Assembly: GCA_900155495.1 (NCBI GenBank)
Contig: FTLJ01000332.1
Location: 8,951-27,337 of the forward strand
Source: Porogramme epimiltina
Taxonomy: Eukaryota; Basidiomycota; Agaricomycetes; Polyporales; Polyporaceae
Reading direction: 5' to 3'
Length of the DNA: 18,387 nucleotides
The translations under genes and the position numbers were made by a program. The notes under the pieces were generated by a model. The model did not search any database. It worked only from the letters and a program-made list of their open reading frames with translations, and had not been told where the DNA came from. Of the stretch, positions 1-8,590 are shown piece after piece. Each line of letters begins with the position of its first letter. The stretch's first letter is position 1.

Positions 1-930
1 ACCCCACCGCTCTTAGCTAGTCGGCTTTTCCCACCATCTCCACAAGTCGGGTCGATCTTCGACTCACCTGCGGCTCGTCTTCGATCGACTTCCTAACCAT
101 CGTTGCGGCCGGTGTCCATGTCGACGTCCCCGTCGTCTTCCGTCTCGGTCTCAGACCTCAAGTTCGCCGCAGACGTCGAAGTTGACGGCCCTGCGGAAGC
201 GTCAGGCATGATGAGCCGAGATCAGTCCGTCCACCGCGCGGTCACCGTTGGTTGGTCCCACATGGGTCGCGCGATGATGGTCCTACTACCGTCCCTGCCA
301 GAGACAACGACAGAGCCGGTGGGGGTGTTGGATCCATTTGGGGTCGCGTTGGTGGAGATATCAGCCAGCGTATAAGTGTCCCGTGCTCGAGAACCGCTGG
401 GCATGGACTGTTCCGTTTGCACCGGTTCCTGCACCCAGGGAGGGCCGCAATCAGCGACTGTCCGCGGCCATGCGTCGTACACGCCCTTCCCTCCCAAGAA
501 GAAGCGCGGACTCACCTCGCGTGCGGCGGCCTCGACGGGGCAGGCAGCGATGGTGTCAGCGGCGGCGATCTCGCGCGGGAGTGCTGCAATCGCGGTGACC
601 TGTTCGTGCTGGCGGAGCTCTGCCTACTGCTGGCGCCTCGCCTGGCGCTGCTCCCTGGTCTCGCGCGGCATGCCGTTGGCAGTGAGGGGTCAGGCCGATG
701 ACAGAGCCCCTGTTCACGAGCCAGGCCTCGAGGATGCAACCGACGATATCGAGCACGCCGGATTGGACGACGCGGCTGCGGATAGGCTCTGAGCCGCGGA
801 CGCCGATGTTGACGACGTCTTGGAATGCGAGGGAGAAGCGGTATGTCGCATGCTTGTCATACGTCTTGGGGAGGAGGGTCGGGGCGAGCTTGGGCGGATG
901 GGTGCCTGGCGGTCTCGGAGAGGTGGGGCC
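1..930 (-). pseudogene. MUB1/SamB-like pseudogene fragment, copy B (runs off the left edge)
   Basis: Read on the minus strand from about 930, the sequence encodes LLPKTYDKHATYRFSLAFQ, then a VNIGVRGSEPIRSRVVQ block and GCILEAWL, then MPRETREQRQARRQQ. I recognise this as the central part of fungal MUB1/SamB proteins, which carry a C-terminal MYND finger and in yeast partner the Ubr2 ubiquitin ligase. A GTGAGT donor near 515 and a TGCAG acceptor near 425 define an intron of about 90 bp. The next exon holds a TPNGSNTPTG-type Ser/Thr/Pro linker, then an acidic DDGDVDMD stretch near 125-105. The copy is broken: an extra base in the run near 685-689 shifts the frame after GSVIG, and an in-frame TAG sits at 624-626 where copy A has CAG. 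The N-terminal exons are absent; the MYND part would lie outside the window or is lost. The family call comes from memory of conserved motifs. Confidence 0.6.
222..925. repeat. Direct repeat unit B (partner of 2920-3585)
   Basis: This segment aligns collinearly with 2920-3585 in the same orientation. Shared landmarks include the cggtcaccgttg start, the gtgctcgagaac block, the tcgtacac block, the gactcacctcg exon/intron border and the aatgcgagggagaagcg block. Many substitutions and small indels separate the copies, so the duplication is old. The left limit may lie further left; the right limit is where MUB1-like coding stops just before the TATA/TGACGTCA element. Confidence 0.8.
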
Positions 931-934
931 TATC

Positions 935-966
935 TATATAAGATCAGCATTTGACGTCAGATGCTG
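935..966 (-). promoter_or_regulatory. TATA-like box plus 22-bp near-palindrome centred on TGACGTCA
   Basis: TGACGTCA, the consensus CRE site for CREB/ATF-type bZIP factors, occupies 952-959. It is flanked by CAGCAT (945-950) and ATGCTG (961-966), which are reverse complements, so 20 of 22 positions are self-complementary. TATATAAG lies at 935-942. On the minus strand the order is palindrome, then TATA, then the MUB1-like fragment B, which is promoter-like. It sits at the junction between Trs65-derived and MUB1-derived sequence. It could be a functional promoter or chance; no transcript evidence is available. Confidence 0.45.
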
Positions 967-971
967 TTAAG

Positions 972-2880
972 TTAGCATGAGGGAAGCTCGCTTGGAACGC
1001 GACCGGCGGGAGGATGTACGACGCACGCGGGGATGTTCAGCATCTGGCCTGTCGGCGTCGGGCTGGAGTTGAGCGGTATGGGCGATGGTTGACTGGCGGG
1101 GTTGAGCATCGCTGTAGCACTAGCGTAGTTCATCGGGGACTTGGGCATCCGCGCGTATTCGGAGTGAGGCGTCTCGAACGCCGACAACGTATACCGCTTG
1201 CTTCCCGCGACGGCCGTCAGGGGGATGATGCTCTTTGTCGTGAGTGGAGTGAGGGGCTGAGTAGGAGGTACGAGGGGGACGGCGGGAAAGGGAGAGGCGG
1301 GGGTCGGCATGACAAAGTATTCTTGAGCTTCATCGTCTTCGATCTCGATCTGCACTGACTGATGGTTCTGTTTCGAGACGCTCGACGACGCGAGGTCAAG
1401 GACACAGTTCCAGCGCGAAGGGTACACCTCTGTGGGGTAGAACGGCTCTTCGCCAGTCCGCTCGTAAGGTTTCACGATGAGGTGGATAGTGACGGCGCAT
1501 TAAAGCTCTTCCACTGGACCGCCCTTCTTGTCTGCGCCAGGTGGCCGTGCTAAGGAGAACTCGTCCGCTTCAGGGCCGAGCAAGAACGACGCCGCATAGA
1601 GGAAGTTCATCTGTTCCCGTGGCCCCACTTGCAGCGGAAAGATGTCGAGCCAAAACGAGCCTCACCCTATGAACGAAGCGCGGGCGCCGGTCCCGCTGAT
1701 CGAGACATCCACGCGCTCAACCTCGAAGTGATACGAAGGAGACGAGGAGCCTGGAATCCACCTCTACGCTGAGAACGACTGTGTGCTCCTCGTTCCCAGC
1801 TTCCTGCTGCTCGCGCTCCTCTAGGGTATCATCGTCTACATCCGAGTCAGAGTCGTCGGTGTCGCTGCCAGACGTGAACGCTTTGCCGGGCTTCTGGATC
1901 TTGCCGTTCTGCGAGTCCTGCGGTAGGAGGAAGTACGGGACGAAGACCGTGCGCATGCGGACACGGAAGCCCTGGCGCATCATAAGCGTCTTTCGGAACG
2001 ACTTCCTTAGTGTCACGTCGCGCGGGAGAGAGCTACCCGGAGGCGGCGACGTGATGCCGCTAGAGTATGGAACGGGGGTCTCTACAGCAGCGACGGTCGG
2101 CGCCGGTGGCAGGGAGAACGCGTGCATGCGTATCGTCGAGCCGAGGCGCGTCGAAGGAAGAAAGAGTCGCTTGTTTGGATCGGTGAACGTAGGTCCTGGT
2201 ATGGATGTCAACGAGGAGACTCAGAAGAAGAGAACCGCAACGAACCCTTAGCAAGTAAGGATTTCCTCGTCATCGCTGTCATGCTGCCCACCGTCGAGCC
2301 CGTTCGACCTAATAGGAGACATGACGCGCTCGTAGGCCGACTGTTACGAAGCGTTGTCGACACGGTGATGGCGAGAAGTGGATCCGGAACTTTGGTGATC
2401 ATGAACACTATGTGGACGCGTCAGCAAAGCGCGTCAAATGACAGTACTGTACGTCCAAGACCGAAAAGAAATGTCAATGCGTCCGCCCGTATGCGCGAAA
2501 GCAATGGCAGGTGGATGTTATGGTCGTACGTCATGCGACTTGGGTGTCAGACCGCTAACATCGCGAGGCGAGCATCGAGGAGTGCGCTATATTGGCTGGG
2601 CTTAATCGCGGGCACGGCCTGCGCTTTGGGGACAAGTGGGCTAATTGATATCTCGAGAAGGGGGCACCACCCATGGCCGTTCGCAGCGCTCGAACAGAGA
2701 GGACAGAGAGAGACACTTACGCACTAGGTTAGACATCTTGTATATGGCCAACCACTCATACTCAGCGGAGTCCCAGAGGAGGGCGAAGGCCGCCTCGTCG
2801 TGCTTCTGAGACTCGCCCCAGATTGCAGGCACGAGAGGAGTTACTTGAGACTAGACGTACTTGAGATCCGAGTCGGCAGC
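972..2880 (-). pseudogene. Trs65-like (TRAPP trafficking subunit) pseudogene fragment
   Basis: On the minus strand the blocks appear in the order expected for a fungal Trs65-domain protein. They are: KHDEAAFALLWDSAEYEW (about 2800-2740), PDPLLAITVSTTLR (about 2395-2350), LRKSFRKTLMMRQGFRVRMR with VFVPYFLLPQ (about 2010-1920), an acidic DDSDSDVDDD stretch, EEHTVVLSVEV, FEVERVDVSISG (about 1720-1690), FPLQVGPREQMNFLYAASF (about 1640-1585) and VYPSRWNCVLDLA (about 1420-1385). Trs65 acts in the TRAPPII complex in Golgi trafficking. This copy is broken: the frame shifts near 1725-1735, TGA falls at 1662-1664 and TAA at 1500-1502. The C-terminal half of the family is missing after 972, where the sequence changes. 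Exon borders between 2740 and 2210 are unclear. A 38-bp intron could hide the TGA, but not the TAA or the frameshift. Family call from recalled motifs. Confidence 0.6.
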
Positions 2881-2893
2881 GGAGGGGTTGGGG

Positions 2894-3700
2894 CTAGGAG
2901 TGTGCGGGGGAAAGATGGATGACCGTCCGCCGCACGGTCACCGTTGAATGGACCCTCGTCCCACTACGGTCCATGCCAGGGGTGACGACGAGGCCAGTGG
3001 GGGTGCTGGACCCGTTCGGGGTCCCGTTGGTCGATGTATCAGCCCAGTGTCCTGTGCTCGAGAACTGTTGATTGTTCTGTTTGCATCGGTTCCTGCAAAC
3101 ATGGAGGCCTACAATCAGCGAATGTCCGCGGCCACGCGTCGTACACCACCCCCTTCCTAAGAAGATGCACGGACTCACCTCGTGTGCGGCGGCCCTGACG
3201 GGGCGGGCTGCGACGGTGTCGGCGGCGGCGATCTGGCACTCGAGTGCCCACACAATAACGGTGGCCTACTCGCGCTGGCAAAGCTCAGCCTGCTGCTGTC
3301 GCCTCGCTTGGTGCTTCTCCCTAGTCTCGCGCAGCATGCCATTGGTGGTGAGGGTAGGGCCAAAGGCGAAATCCCTGTTCGCAAACTAGGTATTGAGGAT
3401 ACAGCCAGCGACATCGAGCGCGCGGGCCTGGACGACGCGGTGGCGGGCGGGCTCTGAGCCATGGACGCCGATGTTGATGCTGCGCTGGAATGCGAGGGAG
3501 AAGCGATACGCCGCGTGTCTTGGGAAGGAGAGTTGAGGAGAGCTTAGGCGAGCAGACGCCTGGCGGGGAGAGCCCGTAGAATACGACGGGGTTATCAGGC
3601 AGGAGCGAAGTGCAAAAACCGCCGAGGAGGCTGACAAGACGTTCGAGGCCGCTGTCGCTGTTCTGATCGCGGCCGTGACGGGAGTAGCTGCTCGACAACG
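2894..3700 (-). pseudogene. MUB1/SamB-like pseudogene fragment, copy A
   Basis: Minus-strand reading gives GLERLVSLLGGFCTSLLPDN and YGLSPPG (about 3645-3575), then a shift into the frame of AYRFSLAFQ, INIGVHGSEPARHRVVQ and LDVAGCIL, then MLRETREKHQARRQQQAEL. The order matches MUB1/SamB proteins and extends further N-terminal than copy B. The intron after the Ala/Glu-rich helix keeps its GTGAGT donor and TTTGCAG acceptor, as in copy B, so the duplication was at DNA level. Disabling changes: a frame change between LLPKT and AAYRFS, TAG at 3386-3388 (copy B has TGG), TAG at 3266-3268 (copy B has CAG), and a frame change before GHWADTSTNGTPNG. The last reading frame closes at 2894, and Trs65-like sequence follows at once. 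Confidence 0.6.
2920..3585. repeat. Direct repeat unit A (partner of 222-925)
   Basis: Second copy of the repeat described at 222-925, about 2.7 kb away in the same orientation. Homology fades at about 2920 on one side and near 3585 (ctccccgccaggc) on the other. Coding similarity to MUB1 continues beyond 3585 only in this copy, so copy B is the more truncated one at its 5' end. Confidence 0.8.
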
Positions 3701-4216
3701 GTAGGTGCGCACCCTTCTGTCCCAGCCGCGCGTCCGCAGGCGCACCATGGCTAGGAAGGGAGGGAGAGTGCAACAGACGAGAACTAGGAGGCGAAATGGA
3801 GCCTGTGGCTATCGGCATGCGGGGCGTGGTGGTGGGAGGATGAGACCGAAAGCCGTACTGCTGCAGCGACGGGAGGTAAGCCGCGGCGTTTGCGGAGGAG
3901 ATGAAGCTAACCTGGAGGAGCTGTCCACCACACCGTCGGCGATGATGCGGGAGAACTGGGCACGGACGTCGGTCATGCGGACGTCGGCCTGAGAGAACCA
4001 GCGTTCAAAATCTGCCCACTGCTCTTGGAGCTTGCGCAGGGGGGTCGAGGTGTCGTCGTGAGCCTGTTCCGCGCGGCTGTCGGAATTGAGGATAGCCTTA
4101 CGAGCAGTCTCGAATAGATGGGGCTTGGAGGAAGAGCCTTGGGGGACGGGGGGGTTGACTGAGCGGACGACTGGAATGGGGCGAGGAGTCGCTCGGCCTT
4201 CCCTGCGCGTCGCCAT
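3700..4216 (-). pseudogene. Unrecognised coding fragment fused upstream of MUB1 copy A
   Basis: An ATG at 4216 opens a 101-codon stretch that looks protein-like: a basic/proline N-terminus (TPRPIPVV), then PHLFETARKAIL, then an amphipathic helical segment with LRKLQEQWADFERWF and DVRMTDVRAQFSRIIADG. Just after VVDSS the likely continuation (SSANAAAYLPSLQQYGF, then PPTTTPRMPIATGS) lies in another frame, so a frameshift is suspected near 3905. A splice at 3912 with an acceptor near 3860 does not restore that frame. The second frame then runs without a stop into the MUB1-like block. I do not recognise the family. It may be part of the same ancestral gene or a different gene joined by rearrangement. 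Confidence 0.4.
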
Positions 4217-4640
4217 ATGAGCGCGAACTCATCCTTGACAGCTTCGGACTCTTGGAGGGTCTTTGGTGAGGGTTTTCGCGACCTGAGACAGCAGAGAGAA
4301 GGGAGCCGGGGCCAAACTATCAGTGTAGGGGGCAGCGTCGGGGACGGCAGGTGGCGGCAGCTAAGGTGAGGCAGCCATTCGTCAAGGGCGAGCTGAGGCG
4401 GCCGCGGCGGGATCTACATGTGTGCCGCTTCGTCGTCACGGCCAGAAGGGTGGGAGATGGGGCGGGCGAGCTTTTTGTGGCCCCTCCCTGCCCGTCGTCT
4501 TGACCGAGGGGGTCCGGGAGAGAGCGAAAGAGAGTGGGAGGGTGGGGCAACGCCCGGCGGTGGTGGCAGAAAAGAGGAGAGAAGAGGCGGAGTGGTGGCG
4601 GCAGGGAGGAGGGAGGCGGTGGGTGATGCGTAGGCGGAGC

Positions 4641-4660
4641 CGTGCGTCCGAGGACGCACG
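4641..4660. repeat. Perfect inverted repeat, 9-bp arms
   Basis: CGTGCGTCC and GGACGCACG are exact reverse complements separated by GA. It can form a GC-rich hairpin. It lies about 425 bp upstream of the ATG at 4216 on the minus strand, in non-coding DNA. Confidence 0.85.
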
Positions 4661-4738
4661 CCTGTGTAGTGCATCCACAAGCGCTCTTGCGCGCGCGGCG
4701 CACCCATGGCCGCTAGCGACCATCTCGCCTTGCACGCG

Positions 4739-4757
4739 CGTGCGGCCAGGCCGCACG
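4739..4757. repeat. Perfect inverted repeat, 9-bp arms, 1-nt centre
   Basis: CGTGCGGCC and GGCCGCACG are exact reverse complements around a single A. The arms resemble those at 4641-4660 (CGTGCGTCC), which suggests related sites or a shared origin. Confidence 0.85.
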
Positions 4758-5244
4758 GTTTGGGCTCGCGGGCGAACTCCAATTCACAACTACTAAAACC
4801 CTCGGTCGCTCATGAATAGTCACATCCATGATCCTCTCCACCTGCTTGCATCGATACCTTCCGAATGCAGCGCATCATACAAGGAGCAAAGGCTCATATT
4901 GATACACTACTGATACGACGACAGCTAATGAGGTTGGGAGTAGTAACTCGTCATGGGATCTAGAAATAGTGTGTGCAAGGGAGTCGTGGCAGCGGTCGGA
5001 TGTCAACGGAGGTATGTATATCGGTCGTGGACGCGCGATGACTCGGACATACAGTGCACGCCGCGCTCCGCGTGTACAGACTAAACAGAGTAAGCTACAA
5101 GAAGAACGATACCAAAATGTCCATGTGGCGTTGGGGACAAGAACGAGCCCGGAGGAAAGTTAATTGAAATCCTCCTAGACTGCGCACAACGGCACACCTC
5201 ACCGTTCATACGACTTCAAGTACGAAAGAGGCGGCAGCGACTGA

Positions 5245-5748
5245 CTATGACCCTGGGGACTGTGCATAGCTGTTGCTATTGTACGGTGACTCTTCCAAGC
5301 CCTCGCGTGAGTGTCCAGGCGATGCTGTGTAGAATATCGTGTTGGTCGGCTCCGCGTGGTGTTGCGGCTGCGTGCGTGCCGGGATCGTACGGTTCGATAT
5401 GATAGGTTCAGGGTGGGAGCGTGGATTCGTAGCAGGCGTGGGAGGTGCTGCACTCTGTAGAGGAGGCGGAGGAGGCTGCACCGGAGGAGTGAATGTGTGT
5501 TGGGTTGGGGTTTGTGGTGTAGATGTTGGCGGTAGGCGTGAAGCGGGTAGAGGGAGGCTCGCGAGACACTGCGGCTGTGATGGTGGCGGCTGAGACGCAG
5601 GTGTTTGTGGTCCAGGACGAAGCGGCCTATGGCGAGGCGCGGAAGTAGTAAACTTGAAGGTACTAGGGGGGAGAGCCGTACCCTCTTGGTGGTGCTTGAC
5701 GTTGATACGAGACAGCGGATGGTTGGTACGAGACCGTAACGCGGGCAT
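5245..5748 (-). CDS. Doubtful proline-rich protein, 167 residues
   Basis: An uninterrupted reading frame begins at an ATG at 5748, only 76 bp after the deaminase stop codon on the same strand. It is rich in Pro, Gln, Thr and Ser (QPPPSQPQ, PPVQPPPPPLQS), with a basic N-terminus and no recognisable domain, signal peptide or membrane segment. Such composition is common in disordered basidiomycete proteins but also arises by chance in C-rich strands. No splice sites were needed. It may be a small gene, a remnant, or part of the deaminase 3' UTR. Confidence 0.3.
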   Translation of the reverse strand: MPALRSRTNHPLSRINVKHHQEGTALPPSTFKFTTSAPRHRPLRPGPQTPASQPPPSQPQCLASLPLPASRLPPTSTPQTPTQHTFTPPVQPPPPPLQSAAPPTPATNPRSHPEPIISNRTIPARTQPQHHAEPTNTIFYTASPGHSREGLEESPYNSNSYAQSPGS

Positions 5749-5824
5749 GAGTTAGAGGACTCGGAGTCACATAGAACACTGAACAAGAACCTGGGGGAGC
5801 AAGGAAATCGAAAGGCGGAGGAGA

Positions 5825-7788
5825 TCAAAGGCCGTATTGAGCAAACCCCACCCTGGGAGGTTTCAGCGGAGGCACGAAGAATTCCGTAGATGTTGGAGAT
5901 GACGGCTGGCTTTTGTCCTGGTCCAGAAGTGCATTTTCAACAGCGCATTTCAAGATTTTTTCCTGAAGTCTTATGGCCATTTTCTCCAGAACATTGTCGG
6001 GGACACCGAACAAAGGAGGGTCCCATGGGAAGATGTGCCCATGGCTGCCTGGCAGGCGGAGGCCCTTCCCTACCATTCCTCGTTTAGTGCGGGCATCAAA
6101 GACGCACAGATGAAGTACACACGGGGATTAGAATTAGATTCAACCATGCACTCCTTGAGCAGGTGACACATGGAACAGCACTTTTTGCTCACGCCGATAG
6201 CACAGTCTTGCATGTCCGCGAGGAAGGTCAACTGCGAGGGGAAAGGAAGTATTACTTGTGTTATCTAAACAGTAGGTGGCACGCCACATACCGCTTTCCC
6301 TGTGTCCGCCACTTGTGATTCCTGGAGCAATGCCATTAAGCCTGCCTCAGAATGTACTCGCAACGGCCGAGTCTCCCTTTGGGGGGTAGTACAATTGTCT
6401 TCGATCCAACGGGTTAGGTCCTCGAGGCTAATCTTAGACGTAGTATATGAGCGAGCTTTCTTCTTCAGGGTATCCACTATTGCGCTACCGTTCTCTTTGA
6501 TGTCGTCGGTCGCTTCCTGAGAATAGTCCACGAACTCGACGAGACAGATGCGGGGGGTTGGGGCATCATTTTTGAAAAAGTTTATGGTGGCGGCAGCCGC
6601 TGTATGCCAAGCTATAAGTGTCCGGACGTTCCTCAACACGTAGGTTCCGATGTGCTCTTCTGGTTCACGCAGGCTGTCTGAAAGAAGGCAATTAATAACA
6701 AGTTCGATTTCACAGAGTGGGTGACAATGTACCTAGATACTCATCTCCACTTGCTGCATCTAGAGCCTCCTCTTTACTTGAATCGCCTAGAATACCGTCT
6801 TTACTTGCTACACCTTGCTCTACGAGCCAACGCATTGTGGCTATAAAACGATGAGCGAGACTACACTAGACGGTGTCAGAGCTACACACCATCAAACTCC
6901 CTCAAGAGCGACTTCGTATCACGCAGTACACGTTGAATTTCTGATTGACTCAGCATCCACCAAGCAGCTGTTAGCCACATATCGAGCTCCTCGAGTGAGG
7001 ACTTGTCATCCCTCTTGCATAGTTTGCTAGCTTGGGAAAGGGCGAAGCCGAGACCATTGATCCAGATCCGAACGGTTTCACGATTGAGCGGAATATTGTT
7101 GCCGTCGAAGGGAAGGAGAGAAGGAAGATGTGCCCTCGCCTCTCGGGCCACTTTGATCTGGACCGAAGGGATATTATCGTCCGCCTCTAGGCCCTTCCAG
7201 TTCTCCATGACTTCCCAAGGGGGAGTACTCCAGTTTGTGGCGCAAACACGAAACCGTTCATTTATCTTGGGGCGGCACTGGACGACCAACCAGAAGGAAA
7301 TGTCATTGAGCGAGATCGTACCGAAAGACGGTTGCAAACCGAGAAGGCGTATGATGCCGGCCACATCGCAAACGTGCTGTTTGAAGCTCAGTCCGCCTCC
7401 TTCAACATTTATCCTTGAATGGTGGTGGAGATATATGAGCGTATTTGCGGCTGTACAAAGACGTGACACACCTAGATGGATTGCTGAGGTCCCGAAGCGA
7501 CATATTACTAGGTACGATCTCGGTGGTCGTGTATGGTGAAACCGCTTTAGTTTTAGGATTTGAGTTTGATGAGACGGCGACAGTAGCTAGTGCGGTATCT
7601 TTCGTCATCACACCCGTTACAGCGGGAACGATATCGCCGTTGAGGTTGAGCATGATTGAGAGATGATTGAAAAACGTTAGCGTGGGGTCCGATTTCTCCT
7701 TGTTGCGAGGAACACCTTCGCCCCGCAGGAGGCCGTGAAGTTTTAGCGAGAGGAAACGTATAGTCGTGATGGATTCTTCGCGACGCAT
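5825..7788 (-). CDS. OTT_1508-like deaminase, 562 residues, six exons
   Basis: Minus-strand exons are 7788-7472, 7413-6890, 6840-6733, 6677-6292, 6231-6123 and 6069-5825. The five introns (49-60 bp) all have GT and AG ends and the frame is continuous to TGA at 5825-5827. The C-terminal third carries the zinc-deaminase signature: RVHSEAGLMALL supplies His425 and Glu427 (HxE), and KKCCSMCHLL supplies Cys464 and Cys467 (CxxC). It is followed by LPGSHGHIFPWDPP, typical of the fungal branch of OTT_1508-like deaminases. The first 400 residues form the family's long helical region (LSFKQHVCDVAGIIRLLGLQ). The family is named after an Orientia protein and belongs to the deaminase superfamily linked to bacterial toxin systems; the substrate of fungal members is not known to me. 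No signal peptide or membrane segment is seen, so a cytosolic or nuclear site is inferred. Zinc ligands and catalytic Glu are intact. Confidence 0.82.
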
Positions 7789-8590
7789 AGTGGAAGGGAG
7801 TATAAGATAGTGACACGCTGTTGCAAAAGCAGGGCGCGATATCCGACACAGTGGCGCACCATATCGGACGTGTCACGTGCCAACCTTTGGGCAAGCTTCA
7901 AGCTTCAATCCCGGGGCGAAGAGGTTGAATAAGCTCTCTTCCCCTCTTTTCTCCTTCCTCCTCCCTAGGATTCGCTCAGATTTTCTATATTCACCGTCGC
8001 TGAGTCCCACAGTATCAGGAAAAAACGAGTTTGTCCTCGATCATCGCGTCGGAGAGAGATAGCTGTGTTGAATGCTCAAGGGTGCTCAATGGTGTTTGAC
8101 CAATCTCGCGAGACTCGTAGTAGCTCGATTGGTCACGAAGGCATGCCTCTGAGACCAACAAAGGTCAGGAATGTTCTAGTATATCTCGTGTGCATGCAGG
8201 GGACTTGGCGCCCGGCCTTGCGCACTCACATCGCGTACTACTGCCGTGGGGGTAAATCCTAGAGGAGCCGCGTCCCACCGTCAGTAGGTGAATACGGCAC
8301 TGATCAGAAGCAGACCGCAGACCCCCGGATTGAGATCCGTTTCGGGCGTGTGATTTTCACTGCCTAGGACGCGAGATCACAGCGAATATAATGATGAAGA
8401 AGGCGATGATTGTACGAGATGTGAGAGTTGTGGTACATAACGAAGGTTTGAGAAATTGATTTATTCTGTCAAAATAGTCTACTACTGTATGGGGTCAGAA
8501 TGACAGGGCGGCCGTAAAGGACCGATGGACTCGTGGGTACATCTGTGGAGGCTGCCGCATCCACTCCAACGAAAGACATAGTACTCACTA
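7789..8590. other. Intergenic region: deaminase promoter and thioesterase 3' flank
   Basis: I see no coding blocks. It holds the region upstream of the deaminase ATG (minus strand), including a CACGTG E-box near 7875 and a CAAGCTT tandem near 7904-7920. Further right is the CCAAT inverted repeat at 8097-8135, then the 3' flank of the minus-strand thioesterase. Confidence 0.6.
8097..8135. promoter_or_regulatory. Inverted CCAAT pair enclosing a TCTCGCGAGA palindrome
   Basis: TGACCAATC (8097-8105) and GATTGGTCA (8127-8135) are exact reverse complements. Each contains a CCAAT pentamer, the core bound by Hap/NF-Y complexes. The perfect palindrome TCTCGCGAGA occupies 8104-8113, overlapping the left arm. 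The element lies about 310-350 bp upstream of the deaminase start. A regulatory role is inferred from the motifs only. Confidence 0.45.

Larger units (their letters stand above)
4217..5244. other. Stretch without a supported gene
   Basis: Reading frames here are short or composition-driven. From 4450 to 4640 the plus strand is purine-rich (runs such as agaggagagaagaggcgg). Two perfect hairpin palindromes lie at 4641-4660 and 4739-4757. From 4800 to 5200 the base composition is more even and I see no splice-consistent coding blocks on either strand. Confidence 0.55.

Noticed and set aside
7003..7539. Plus-strand open frame of 178 codons
   Set aside because: It lies antisense to deaminase exons 1-2, whose frame and splice sites are far better supported.
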